Positions 22,935 through 32,973 of a DNA stretch of 64,000 bases are shown piece by piece. The stretch's first letter is position 1; every line of letters begins with the position of its first letter. The translations under genes and the position numbers were made by a program. The notes beneath the pieces are model-generated. The model was not told where the DNA came from and searched no databases. It saw nothing but the letters and a program-made list of their open reading frames with translations. This DNA is from Wallemia ichthyophaga EXF-994 (Eukaryota > Basidiomycota > Wallemiomycetes > Wallemiales > Wallemiaceae), in assembly GCF_000400465.1 (NCBI RefSeq), contig NW_008806289.1, positions 1 through 64,000 of the forward strand, written 5' to 3'.

Positions 22935-23752
22935 ATGGTAAAAAGGCACCTACACTACAACAAATCAAATAAATTTATGCTTATGAGGAATCTCGTTAGC
23001 CAATTATTCACTCACCAGCAAATTTCAACAACACTCCCCAAAGCTAAAGAGGCGCAGAAGTTTGCAGAGAAGCTCATCACTAAGGGCAAGAAGGGTACCG
23101 TAGTTTCCGAGAAGCTAGCAAATTCATTTCTTATTGTGCGTTTATCGCGTTTATGGGTTTGTAATCACCGCTAACACCCCACCCTCAGTCTTCTTCCACT
23201 CAAAACCCTTTCGATTCTCTCAAAAATGAACTTGTAGAGCGCTATAAGGATAGGAATGGTGGATATACGCGTATTCACTTGTTAGGCAACAGACAGGGCG
23301 ATAACGCGCCAAAGGCTGTGCTCGAATTAGTTGACAACCCCAGAGACATTAAGCGAGAAATGCTCGTAAGAACTGTTGCGAGAGAGTCACTTCTCAGAAG
23401 AACACAATGGTCTCCATCGAAATCAAAAATCCTTCGCCAAATAACCCAAACCAACCTCAACAAAGTTTTCACTTGTCTCAACCACCAACAACAGCAAACA
23501 TTCCACCAAAATGTTCTCAATCACCAGGATAAACTCCTTGCTGAGTCCAATCTTGGTTTGAGTCAAGTTGACAGCGAAAACAAACCTCAATCAAACACCC
23601 TCACTTGGCCTAGGAAGGGCAAACTCGTTTACGCAGGTGAACGCACTTCGGGTATGAGTAAACGTGAGGGCTCTCCAATCAGTATTAGCAAAGGTATGTT
23701 CAGGAAGACGGAAAAGGCCCCGACGAACAAGCTTGTCGCAGGGTGGTTGTAG
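22935..23752 (+). CDS. MRPL8: Mitochondrial ribosomal protein bL17
   Basis: Two exons (22935-23135, 23189-23752) give 254 aa. The L17 core lies in residues 1-120: [39 protein letters not shown], and [19 protein letters not shown] in exon 2. The roughly 130-residue C-terminal extension is basic and Gln-rich, as in fungal mitochondrial L17 (Mrpl8). There is no long presequence, as usual for this protein. It probably shares its promoter with ACP1. Confidence 0.9.
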
Positions 23753-23776
23753 TTGTAATTGTAATTCAATTCAGTA

Positions 23777-24700
23777 TCATTTATACATCAAATCAACGTG
23801 CCCTGGTCGGTATAGAAGTGTGATGACATTTCCTTCACCACTCTCATCACCGCTTACGCCCAACTCATGCCAATCCACGTGCTCCTTCTCGCTGGCATCG
23901 AGATAGCACACCTTCAAATCCACTTGAAGCACTCTGCCTAATGCTGTCATCTGTATATGGTCAGCCTCCTTCCCGAAAGCCTGTGGGGATTGTGATGAGT
24001 GTGTTTGCGCTATAAACTCTAAAAAGACATGCACCCACTTCAACATAAGTCTCGCAGAATTTCTTTATGTCAGGCATACCGCTGTCATCAACCACCAGAT
24101 CTCCCTCATACGCAAATAAGAAGGGTAAATACTCATCGGCGTGTTTGCGTATCGTCGCTGATGTGAGATAGCGCAGGAACACAACGATTGAGTTGCTCGT
24201 TTCGTCATCGTTGAGTGTCACTTTGAGATACTCGTTGAGGGGGATAGAGGGGTCTTTCGTGTTATCGAGGATAGTAAGCAATGGCTGATAGAAATCTTGC
24301 ATCTGCCTGTGTGTGAGGGTCATGTGCCAAGTGCCTCGTAAGCACCCACAATTTCACTATCAAAACCCAATTCCGAGAGGAGGGGAATGGTCACCCTTTG
24401 TAGCCTTTCTTTGGTTGTGTCTGCAGTGGATGCACTACACACCTTCTCCACGAACGCATACGACACCGCCCTATAGAAGCAATTGCCATCACCTCTTATT
24501 CTCCTAAACGTGCTGTATCCGCCGCCCATCAGATTCGCTATTTTCCGCGTGTATACTGCGTTTCCGTTCTCGTACTCGGCCAGTAACCCGCTCATATCCT
24601 CAGCGTCTCCAACCAGCGCCCGTCCACTGCTCTCCTCCTGCTTGAGCTGCTCCGTGAGTTCGAGGATTTGTGTGTCGTTTAGTTGCTCTTCTGACGTCAT
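23777..24700 (-). CDS. Otubain-type OTU deubiquitinase
   Basis: Three exons (24700-24350, 24302-24039, 23980-23777) give 272 aa. The catalytic loop GDGNCFYRAVSYAF supplies Asp and Cys; the C-terminal LLYRPGHVDLMYK supplies the catalytic His, with Val where otubains usually have Tyr. A middle segment TSATIRKHADEYLPFLF and a conserved KEADHIQMTALGRVL match the peptidase C65 family. Otubains cleave Lys48-linked ubiquitin and restrain E2 enzymes (family knowledge). N-terminal residues 1-45 are acidic and helical, which may be a ubiquitin-binding arm. Confidence 0.9.
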
Positions 24701-24740
24701 TGTATAAGATGAAGCATGTGAATTATGATGAACAATATTA

Positions 24741-25445
24741 TTAGATTAAATGGTAGATTAAATGGCAATGTACCACGAAAAGCAGCGCATATGCGTATCC
24801 TAGTTCCTCAGTATCTGTTGCGAAGACTGCGAGTGTGTGTGTCAGTTTCGGAGTAAATGTAAGAAAATTTTCACTCGCTTTAGAATCACTCAGGCGTGTC
24901 TGGGAGTAGATGAACAGAGTGAGCAGGAAAATTCTGTCACCCCAGTCATCGACCTCGTCATTCATTTCAAACTGCGCCAAGCGTTTCAACTTGCCCAGCA
25001 TGTTAGTCTGCGGGGGCAGGAACCAAGCAGCGCCATTGTCGTCGTCGGACGGGGTAGCTTCCCAGTACGCCGCATGTTCATCGTCAGCGCCAGATCCATT
25101 CTGCGGAACCACGTACTCGATGTGGTAGTACTTGCCATTGAGCTGCCAGTGGCGCGTGATTTTACCCGCGTGCGTCGCCTGCATGCTGTGCAGCTCACCC
25201 AGACTCACGCTCGTGGTGATTTTATCGGAAATCGTGATTCGATGCTCTTTCCAATCTATCACGGCTGCTGTGGTGTCAGTGTCGGCGTGGCTGTCACCTT
25301 TTACTCTTGCTCCTCCACTCTTGCGTATAACCGTATGGATCCTCGCCCTCCCGAAATGCGTCGGCGTGCGAACACTGTACACCTCCTCGCCCCCACTCAC
25401 TATCGCACTATTGAGGATCCGCTTGCTTGTAAATTCGAGCAGCAT
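24741..25445 (-). CDS. DUF6593-like protein, intronless paralogue
   Basis: A 234-aa single-exon ORF. Order of elements fits basidiomycete DUF6593 proteins as I know them: a short start with VYSVRTPTHFGRARIHTVIR, a central AAVIDWKEHRITISDK, NGKYYHIEYVV, then QFEMNDEVDDWGDRIFLLTL ending in a hydrophobic helix. Function is unknown. It has the same order of elements as the gene immediately upstream (25668-26348) but no introns. The last about 30 residues (LGYAYALLFVVHCHL) are unusually hydrophobic and may be a read-on beyond the ancestral stop. Family assignment is from memory of the motif layout. Confidence 0.6.
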   Translation of the reverse strand: MLLEFTSKRILNSAIVSGGEEVYSVRTPTHFGRARIHTVIRKSGGARVKGDSHADTDTTAAVIDWKEHRITISDKITTSVSLGELHSMQATHAGKITRHWQLNGKYYHIEYVVPQNGSGADDEHAAYWEATPSDDDNGAAWFLPPQTNMLGKLKRLAQFEMNDEVDDWGDRIFLLTLFIYSQTRLSDSKASENFLTFTPKLTHTLAVFATDTEELGYAYALLFVVHCHLIYHLI

Positions 25446-25667
25446 TGCGCGTTTTATTGTCGGTATTAATGGTGTTGACGCAATTACACTTTCGATAATG
25501 CTTGATGATGTAAAACGTACCTTTAATTTGCCATTTGCCTAGCCTGGCCAAGAACACGGCTGTCACTCGGCCATCGCCGAATCGCCACTCGCTACTCGCC
25601 GGAGGGTGAGACGCAATAAATCTAAGTGGGATTGTAACAGAATTTAAATTATATACTGTATGTTGAA

Positions 25668-26348
25668 TTAGAATACATTCGTTGTGCGCAATACCTTCTG
25701 CGTTTCATGTCGACGACGCAATTGCTTCTCAGATACCAGAAACAGCATCAGTAAGAAGAGCCTATCATTATCGTCAGCAATCATGCCATGTGCGGTGGTA
25801 TTCTTGTGTTGGTTTCCGTTCTTGCTTCTCCGGGGCGGGTGGAATGTCGCACTTTCTGTAAGCTGATCGGAGGCTGTGGCCTGAGGTAATTTAGTGAAGT
25901 CTTGATACACGGACAATTATCCCACCTTCCACCGCTGCTGCTCGTCATCGTAGCTCAACTCGTAGTGCTTGGAATCCCACTGGAAATGTCTGCAGCTGCG
26001 TTGCAATAAGTTAGTGGGATCAGCGCTATGTATGCGTTACCCACATTATCCCCCTTTTCGACGGCAAATATGACTGTATTTTAGATAGCGCGACCGACTC
26101 GGATGAGATCTGCAAGAGGTGGTGTTCCCAATGGATAGTAGCCAATGGCTGATGGTTGCTTCCAGCGCTGATTATAGTGCTCTGGAGTATGTTTTAGCAT
26201 GAGACACCTGGAATCCCTCCAACCACACCTTCTTGCTCCGACTGAGGAAGCGGTGGCGCAGCGTACGCACCCTGTACACGGCCAGGCCTACTTGACTGTC
26301 GTGTATATCGGCATTCAGGAAATCACTATCGGTGAAGGTGAATTGCAT
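25668..26348 (-). CDS. DUF6593-like protein, four-exon paralogue
   Basis: Assembled from four exons: 26348-26229, 26181-26045, 25995-25926, 25880-25668; 179 aa. Junctions give a continuous protein: MQFTFTDSDFLNADIHDSQV with VYRVRTLRHRF, LATIHWEHHLLQISSE, RHFQWDSKHYELSYDDEQQR, then ESATFHPPRR and a C-terminal DNDRLFLLMLFLVSEKQLRR. All three introns are 45-49 nt with GTGTGG, GTGGGT and GTGGGA donors, and each keeps phase. Motif order matches the neighbouring intronless gene and the DUF6593 family. Role unknown. The 25446-25667 spacer between the paralogues shows nothing coding. Confidence 0.62.
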
Positions 26349-26413
26349 CACGGTAATAAAAACAGTTGATTGATCGAGTATCGATTATCTAAACAAATTT
26401 AATATAGCCTTGC

Positions 26414-27250
26414 CTAGTGCGATGCCATCGTGGGGCTGTTGAGCACGCCCGAGCCACTCGTCGCGTGTTTGCTGGGGTGTTTGATGATTTCTTGTCTCAG
26501 CTCTGGAAAGGTTGTGAGTGAGAATGACTACGGGAACAGCTCAACGCACTCTACCACCTTGCGCATGATGGATGGCGTGAATTCGGGGTGTCCCTGGGGT
26601 TTTCTGGTTAGCGAGTCCATTCAACACACCGCACACCACACACGCACCTGCACAGACCAGCACTGCACGACACCGTCGATGAGCTTCACGAAAGCCTGAT
26701 GTTTGCACGTTTCGGTAGCGGCGACGGTGGTGAGCATTGGTGGGGCAACGTGGACGACGTCTCGGTGTGCTTGCAAGACATTGAACGTGTCCTGGTGCTC
26801 GTTGCAGCCAAAGTACTTGGCAGCGAGTTCGCCATCGCACACGCGCACAGCCGTGCTCCCCATTTCCATATCGCCAGGCTGAACAACCCCGCCCAGCGCA
26901 CGCGCGAGGAGCTGATGCCCAAAGCACACGCCAAGCACCTTTGTCCGTTTGAACGAGTTCACCAAACCGCTGATGTAGTCTGCGAGGTCTACCACCCAGT
27001 CCTCCTCGCTGTAGGCGTCGCTGGTACTTCCTGAGATAATCACGCCGTCGTATATGGTTACATCCTCGGGGTAGCGGTCTTCGTATACGTCGAACGCATC
27101 GATGATCAACTTGAACGGCGCGTTGAGTGCGTCGTTCGCAGTGTGTAGGAACGTGCCGAATATACGCTCGCAGTCACCCTCCTCTGCCTCGATAGATGCG
27201 AGTGTACTGTCGCAGACGAGTATCGCCAGTTTCAATTCTGCCTGTGCCAT
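26414..27250 (-). CDS. Class-I glutamine amidotransferase-like protein
   Basis: Exon 1 (27250-26648) holds IYDGVIISGSTSDAYSEEDW, the nucleophile elbow KVLGVCFGHQLLARALGG (Cys) and later CWSVQ; exon 2 (26593-26558) gives GHPEFTPSIMRK with the catalytic His and Glu. I place a third exon (26500-26414) ending SGSGVLNSPTMASH, total 241 aa; the simpler alternative reads on to a stop at 26528 (ending VELFP). Family: YLR126C-like GMP-synthase-type amidotransferase domain, substrate unknown. The open frame extends 83 codons beyond the ATG at 27250 but that part is antisense to a small plus-strand ORF and lacks family similarity. Confidence 0.78.
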
Positions 27251-27286
27251 CGTGTGCGTTGGAAAGCAACTCCCACGACTCCCGCT

Positions 27287-27481
27287 ATGGACGCTGTCAG
27301 TGACATTAAAAGGATCCTCGAAACGCCGGCGGATGAGGCGAATCCTCTCGATGAGACGCGGCTGGCTGGCGATTTGGACAGCGTGGACGACGCTGCATCG
27401 AAGCTGGAGGATAAATTGGACGCATTGCTGCGTAATCTGGATGGCGTGCTTGAAATGAGCACTGAGGAGGCTAACCATTAA
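27287..27481 (+). CDS. Small acidic helical protein, hypothetical
   Basis: A 64-aa ORF from ATG 27287. It is acidic and Leu/Asp-rich with heptad-like spacing in VDDAASKLEDKLDALLRNLD, suggesting a short coiled coil. It starts 36 bp from the divergent amidotransferase ATG, which would suit a bidirectional promoter, and ends 27 bp before the FOL3 stop. I recognise no family. Composition looks like protein rather than random sequence, but it could be a chance ORF. Confidence 0.42.
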   Translation: MDAVSDIKRILETPADEANPLDETRLAGDLDSVDDAASKLEDKLDALLRNLDGVLEMSTEEANH

Positions 27482-27508
27482 ATACACACACACACACATA
27501 GAAAAACA

Positions 27509-28753
27509 TCAGACACACTCTCTATAAACATCCGCTACCAAATACAAACTGCCGGCAATGACGACGTTTCCAGTGCACTCCTTCAGAGCACTTTGTACAC
27601 TATCAGCAGTCGAAACCTGCACACTCCCATTGAAAATTCCCTCTGCCAGCGATTTGAGTGAGTGCGTGTCCATGCTCCCCACCCAGGGCATGGACGGTGG
27701 AGTGGAGAAGGGCACGAATACGATCTTGTCAGCAGGCCGCACAAGTACCTTGAGCATCTCCGCTACCTCCTTGTCCTGGCTGAAAGCGAGAATGAACTGG
27801 TGGGGGTGGTTTGGGAGTGTATCGCGCAGATGCCTCGCCGCAGCTGGATTGTGTGCCCCATCGACCACAGCTCCCGGGATCGCATACCGATCTGATCTGC
27901 CACGGAAACGCACGTGTGAGAGAGTGTGGCGCACCAGCTCGTCGTCCACGCCGACACTCTCGAAGCGTCTAAAGCGTCTAAAGCGTCTACAGTGCATCTT
28001 GAATGCATGCAACGTGAGCAGCGCAGTAGAAGCGTTCTCCATCTGATGCGCACCCGCCATGCTCAGCTGTGTGTGTATGCGTGCGCCTGTCGATGGGTTT
28101 GTGAGGGTATCGCGTTCGTGCTCCTGTCCACCGACATACAGCGGCACGCCCAGCTCCTCGCACCTCTTGCGCACCTGCTCGACGACGAGTGGGTGTATCT
28201 GTGGTGCGACGACGGCAGCAGTGGTGTGCGCGGTGATGATGCCTATTTTCTGCGCGGTGATCTCCTCCACGGTGCTGCCAAGCCAGGACTGGTGGTCGAG
28301 CGCGATAGGGGTGATCACCGCCACGCTGTCCCTCTCTTCGCGGCTGAAGGCATTCGTTGCATCGTGCAGCCCGCCCATGCCCACCTCGACGACGGCGACA
28401 TCCACTCTCTCGCTCCCAAATAACGAGAAGGCGGTTACGGTGAGTTTTTCAAACCCGGTGAGTGTGTTGTAGTTGCTGTCGTCGTGTGCGAGGTGCTCGC
28501 GTGTAGCGTCGTACGCCTGCCTGTCTATGACTGCGCCACCCACACATATGCTGTCGCGCTCTTGCACCAAATGCGGCGAATTAAACCTCCCCACCACGCA
28601 CCCAAATGCCGTCAAGAGTGCATCGACATACGCAGACGTCGATCCTTTGCCGTTAGTGCCCGCTATGTGTATAATTGGTGTATTTTGGCTGGGCAAACGT
28701 GCCAAAGATCGTGCTGTTGCGTCTACACCAAGTTTTATAAGAGGTGTCGTCAT
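27509..28753 (-). CDS. FOL3: Dihydrofolate synthase (folylpolyglutamate synthase family)
   Basis: Intronless 414 aa from ATG 28753; the open frame continues 12 codons upstream without an ATG. Mur-ligase features: P-loop HIAGTNGKGSTSAYVDALL, FNSPHLVQERDSI, VGMGGLHDATNAF, then the ALDHQSWLG motif, and a C-terminal domain with VVDGAHNPAAARHL. The enzyme joins glutamate to dihydropteroate in folate synthesis. The length and lack of a presequence fit Fol3 better than Met7. A run of RRF repeats interrupts a surface loop near residue 260. Confidence 0.9.
   Translation of the reverse strand: MTTPLIKLGVDATARSLARLPSQNTPIIHIAGTNGKGSTSAYVDALLTAFGCVVGRFNSPHLVQERDSICVGGAVIDRQAYDATREHLAHDDSNYNTLTGFEKLTVTAFSLFGSERVDVAVVEVGMGGLHDATNAFSREERDSVAVITPIALDHQSWLGSTVEEITAQKIGIITAHTTAAVVAPQIHPLVVEQVRKRCEELGVPLYVGGQEHERDTLTNPSTGARIHTQLSMAGAHQMENASTALLTLHAFKMHCRRFRRFRRFESVGVDDELVRHTLSHVRFRGRSDRYAIPGAVVDGAHNPAAARHLRDTLPNHPHQFILAFSQDKEVAEMLKVLVRPADKIVFVPFSTPPSMPWVGSMDTHSLKSLAEGIFNGSVQVSTADSVQSALKECTGNVVIAGSLYLVADVYRECV
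27963..27989 (-). repeat. Three 9-bp tandem repeats inside FOL3
   Basis: AAGCGTCTA (plus strand) is repeated three times without change and encodes a basic-aromatic RRF repeat in the dihydrofolate synthase. In-frame copy-number variation would be tolerated. Confidence 0.9.
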
Positions 28754-28800
28754 GAGTGGTTGGTACAAGATGGTAGTGCTGATAAACACTTGAATTCAAT

Positions 28801-29193
28801 TTAGTTGAGCCCGCGCCCTGCTGGCTGCTTGATGTGCATCGTCTTCTGCATCGGAGTGGTGTACGCTGGGCTTTCCATCACTGGCTCCGACACTGGCCTG
28901 CCATATGAGCCGGAGCCACTCTTGCGTCTCTCCCTGCGATTCTTATAGCCCTCCTTCTCGTCGTGATCGTGGTGCACGTGATCTTCTGGGCGTGGGTAGT
29001 CGTGCGACTGCTCCTCCTCCACATCCTCAATCTCCTCGATCTCGGCACCGGCAGTGCGTTTAGGCTTGCGTGCGATTCTACTCCCTCCGGCTCTGGCTAT
29101 GGGAGGCGTAAGCGTGCAGCACACCAGCCACGCTCAACATAACATACCTGCTGGGAGGTGTGTTGCGTGTGCTGTTGCTGTGTTCATGTTCAT
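28801..29193 (-). CDS. Small acidic/basic hypothetical protein
   Basis: Two exons (29193-29148, 29096-28801) give 113 aa: a short N-terminal Thr/Ala-rich exon joined to ARAGGSRIARKPKR, then an acidic Glu run (EIEEIEDVEEEQ), a His/Asp segment and a basic tail that ends MHIKQPAGRGLN. Splicing gives an ATG, which the unspliced frame lacks close by. Likely disordered. I do not recognise it; the sharply defined C-terminal peptide looks like a short linear motif. Confidence 0.5.
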
Positions 29194-29562
29194 TGCTCGT
29201 GACCAACCACTCCGTGTGACAGAGCTGGCTATTTACTCATTTAGACAATGCGTCATTGTCAGTTGACCCGTGAGCTGAGACCATGCGTCATACGCTAATC
29301 TATCTGATAACGGTGTTTCTGTTTGGTGTCTTACTTTCTGTTTCGTCTCAATTCCCCGACTCATTTCCCTCATTGCCGCCGAATGTTTGTCTCTAGAAGC
29401 CGTGATGAAACTGTTGACAAGGCATAGAAATAGGCACACACACACACACACACACACACGCTCATAGGCATATTCTTGCAGTCACACTTCCACACCTTCA
29501 CTCTCCTCCTCATCACACCCCCTTAGCCGAAGCCCTTTGTCTTCGCTTCACGCGTTGGAACA
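29194..29562. other. 369-bp divergent intergenic region with CA microsatellite
   Basis: Separates two small hypothetical genes transcribed away from each other. It contains a (CA)n tract at 29435-29459 and pyrimidine-rich stretches. I found no ORF with family features, no tRNA box and no clear TATA on either side. Confidence 0.6.
29435..29459. repeat. (CA)12 dinucleotide microsatellite
   Basis: Uninterrupted CA repeat of 25 bp, the longest simple repeat in the window. Confidence 0.97.
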
Positions 29563-29946
29563 ATGATAATTAGAAAAGGGGAACCGAGGTACGGAAATCT
29601 GTTAGAATATAAAAAGACAGCCCTTCTTCTCTTTATAAACACCCAAAAACTCTTCCATATGCCCAAATTCGATTACAACAACCAAGACCCTGAGTACCGT
29701 CGCCATCAAGCAGATGTGTTGAAGCAGAATACTGACCTATTCTTCGGTATCATCGGGAACAATGATCTACCCGACAATGAGCCTAAGCGTTCTTACAAGG
29801 GGTACAAACTGATCAAAGACGAGGACAGCGAAGCTACCACTCCCCTCCTCAGCAAGCAGAGCAACAACCAAACCACAGCATCATCAACATCACATTCATA
29901 CCACTCACACAACTCACACCATTCGCAACCTCAGCTACGCAAGTAA
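29563..29946 (+). CDS. Small His/Ser-rich hypothetical protein
   Basis: The frame is open from ATG 29563 (127 aa), but a TATAAA at about 29634 and an A/T-rich run lie inside it, and ATG 29659 (MPKFDYNNQDPEYRRHQADV, 95 aa) looks the better start. The protein has a polar start, a possible short hydrophobic turn LFFGIIGNND, an acidic KDEDSEATTPLLSKQ and a His/Ser tail. No family recognised. Confidence 0.5.
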   Translation: MIIRKGEPRYGNLLEYKKTALLLFINTQKLFHMPKFDYNNQDPEYRRHQADVLKQNTDLFFGIIGNNDLPDNEPKRSYKGYKLIKDEDSEATTPLLSKQSNNQTTASSTSHSYHSHNSHHSQPQLRK

Positions 29947-29981
29947 TTGTCCAATTAAATGCATTTAGTGTATATACCCCC

Positions 29982-32657
29982 TTAATCTGCAGTGAATCGA
30001 AGCAAAAAGTTGACCATCACCGCTATCAACATAAACACGCATAAAGCACTATAGATTTTTCCAGTTAGTATTGTCTTGTACACCCATACACAACTCACCT
30101 TGGTCCAACCTTATCGTAGTAGCTGACTGCCTCTCTCTTTCTAATCTTGAGTGCGCGCCATACAAATGAAATGGCAGAATATGCTATCGAAGCGAGTGCA
30201 GCAAATGTGAACAACGCCGCACTTATCACGCCTGTTCTATCAGCTGTTGATGTGAAATTAACCAGCGCAACTGCTATTGTCGAAATCAACACGGAGAACT
30301 GCAACCATTTCAAAAATGTTCGCTCATTAGCAAAGTATACCTTTGGTTCTACTCTAACTGGTACGCATATCTTCTTTCCACTCTCTGCCCTAAACGTATC
30401 AACATACTCCACATCATCACCTCGGTTCGCTGTTTCTTCGTCGAGCGCCTTGCCATCTTCATCATCACTGTCGTCGAAAGTGTAATCAATATGATCATTC
30501 CTAAAGAACCACGATAAATACGACTTGAGAGTACGTGGTGTTGCTTTCTTCACTTGTGTTGGTATCGTGTGGTAATTTTCCCTATTATCATCCGTACCGC
30601 CATACTTGGACGTCTGACGTCTTCCACTGATAAGACTGCTGCTTTCTCTCCCGTGCTCAACGTCATCATTCACTGGCTCTTGTTGATCGAATCGTGACAT
30701 TGATCTTTGTCTGACTGCCTTCATTCTGCTCTTTTCTCGACGCACATTCTCGACTCTCGCCTTTTCTGCCTTAATTAGCTCTTCTTGGTAGCTTTGTGGT
30801 ATTCTATATGCACTGTGGTGTCTGGCAGGCAGGTTCATTCTATCTCCACCATCGTCCATGTCATCCTCTGTGCCATTAAGTTTTGACTCTTTCCTCATTA
30901 ATTCAATCCTCTTGAGCTTCTTGTGATGCTTGCTGTTGTCTTCATCATCTTCATGCTCACTGAGATTTGGTGGTGTTTCTGGTGGTGTTTCTGTTGGTGT
31001 GTGCGGTGTAGACGTCTGTGGTCTCTCAATCATCATGTGTCCAGTTGCTGGTTTGCGGATATCAACATCCATCTGTGGCAACCAGAATGGCAACAAATTC
31101 ACCCTGTTGCCGAGTAATTTAGCGCAACCATGGATGAATTTAGAGAATTTTGGCACCGCCTCGACTAAATGGCTATTAACAAGCTGTCTCACCCACTCAG
31201 GTGGCTCTTGACCCATCTGTGTCTGCAGTTTCACTTCAAGAACAGCGTAAGGAAATCTTTCTATATCTTCCGGTGGGAGTTGGTTGAATGGATAGTCAAT
31301 ACCAATATCCATTCTTCTCCAATTCTCACCCGAACGTTGTCTTCCATCCCAGTTATCTTCTCTGATGAGAGAAAGTTCAGTGTCTAGCGAGATACGCACT
31401 CTTGCGTCACCAGGTAATTGGAAAGCTGTGCGGTTGTAGAAACTTCTCATCACTGGCTGCATTTGTTTTGTTAAAACGGTGTATTGCACCTCCTCAGCCA
31501 GTTGCCTCATTGACTCGATTTCCTTGCCGGATTTCTTGCCCTTAGTCTTCATATCCTTCCAGACTTGATCCATTGTCATCTCACCAGACATGAATGCGTT
31601 AACGATGTCTTCTTTAACAGGAAAACGAGCTTTTACACTCTTCTCACCCGTCCAATCCTCTCTGTGAGTTTTACGTTCGACAAAGATTTGTTTGACATCC
31701 ATACCACCATACCATCTTAGTCTGATAGCTTCAGCGCCTTCGTTCTTCTCAAGCCTACCGAGATAGAATTCAAGGTCTTGGTTGTCATAGTAGATGGAGG
31801 TAATGGCTGAATCTTCTGGGGAGTACTCCTTATCTGGATCATAGACGAGAACCGGAAGGTGTTTGAGTACAAATAGCTTCAAAGGAACGATATTCTCCTC
31901 ATGGACCCAGTACTTTGTGGTCTGTCTAACGAAAGCAGATTGAGTGCCACCAGCAGCACTATCGCCTTGGAAAGGTCTACCACGAGTTCTAACCATTTCA
32001 AACAACCTAGACAGCTGTATAATGAGTGAATCGTAGTTTTCCTTGTAGAATGGCTTGTCATCGAGGAAAGTTTTAACGAAGTCTCTACGCAATTTAAATT
32101 CCGTCTGCTTATCGTGTTTCTTTACTATTTTAATGAAACCGGTGTAATTCAATTTGGTGTAGTTGGCCAAGTCGTGAACGTCTGCAACGAGGACTGCGAG
32201 ATCATCCTCGAGCTCCTTAAAGCGCTCTTCGAATCTACTCAAATCGTAACCACTGCTGTCATCGTCTGGGTGATCGTGGTCATTGTGCTCGCCGCGGCTG
32301 TCATCCGAATCATCAGAATTAGACGGTGGTCTTTCTGAATGCGGGGAAGCAGTTCTGATGTAATCGTTGATTATTTGTTCAGAGAAAGATATTCTATGGG
32401 CTAATTCTGACACCTGGTAGAATATCAGACACTTGCACGTAAAAGCCGCGTCTAAGCATATCTCAACCTACCTTAGCCTTCTGGAAGTCATATATCTTCT
32501 CCAGCTGCCTCTTGAGCTCAGATTTGAAGTCTTCTTCCTTCGATTGATCCCATTCTGCTGAATTGGCCTTTAAGAAATCCTTAAGCTCTGAATACGATAA
32601 ATAGTATTCCTGCCATTCCGCGTATAGATTCGATTTTATACGCTTCCCGAATTTCAT
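29982..32657 (-). CDS. VTC4: Vtc4, polyphosphate polymerase of the vacuolar transporter chaperone
   Basis: Three exons (32657-32472, 32413-30099, 30048-29982) give 855 aa. An SPX domain opens the protein (MKFGKRIKSNLYAEWQEYYL; KLNYTGFIKIVKKHDKQTEF), the sensor of inositol pyrophosphates. The central tunnel domain has YYDNQDLEFYLGRLEKNEGA, VKQIFVERKTHREDWTGEKS and YAVLEVKLQTQ, characteristic of the catalytic subunit. The C-terminal DUF202 membrane part has FANERTFLKWLQFSVLISTI; the last exon gives VGPSALCVFMLIAVMVNFLL, the third helix, so the unspliced stop after VGPR is false. Vtc4 makes polyphosphate from ATP at the vacuole. Two CACGTT words precede it (next entry). Confidence 0.96.
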
Positions 32658-32973
32658 TAATATCGTTCGTGTTCAAGGGATTTTACATTCGATGAGATCA
32701 GCGGCAGTTACGCAGATTGCGCACGTTGATGAATATTTTCTTTTCCTTTAATCTGGTTGCCTCACAAATACTCATCTTGAATTGCTTATATCTCCTTCCT
32801 AATTCAATTCCTCGTTGCTCCACGTTTTGCCAAAATTTGATTTTAATTTGCATGTCAATTAAATTACATATATTCTCAAACATGTACATATTCATCTTTC
32901 AAATTTAAATCCCCTTGATTTTATCCTTTCTTTCGAAAAATTCCGACCTCCACATACTTTGGCAAGTGGCTGG
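32658..32973. promoter_or_regulatory. VTC4 upstream region with two CACGTT boxes
   Basis: 316-bp spacer between the VTC4 start and the SLD2 stop, AT-rich. CACGTT occurs at 32722-32727 and 32821-32826, about 65 and 164 bp before the VTC4 ATG. CACGTK is the core of yeast Pho4 sites, and VTC genes are Pho4 targets in yeast. Function here is inference; E-box-like hexamers also arise by chance. No ORF with family features. Confidence 0.4.

Noticed and set aside
26083-26187. A minus-strand frame with a Pro/Gly-rich, conserved-looking peptide inside the four-exon DUF6593-like gene
   Set aside because: It runs into a stop and cannot be joined in phase; the other frame gives the DUF6593-like core and consistent splicing.
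27251-27499. 83-codon upstream extension of the amidotransferase frame
   Set aside because: Amidotransferase proteins start near MAQAELKLAILV; the extension is antisense to another ORF and low in family-like sequence.
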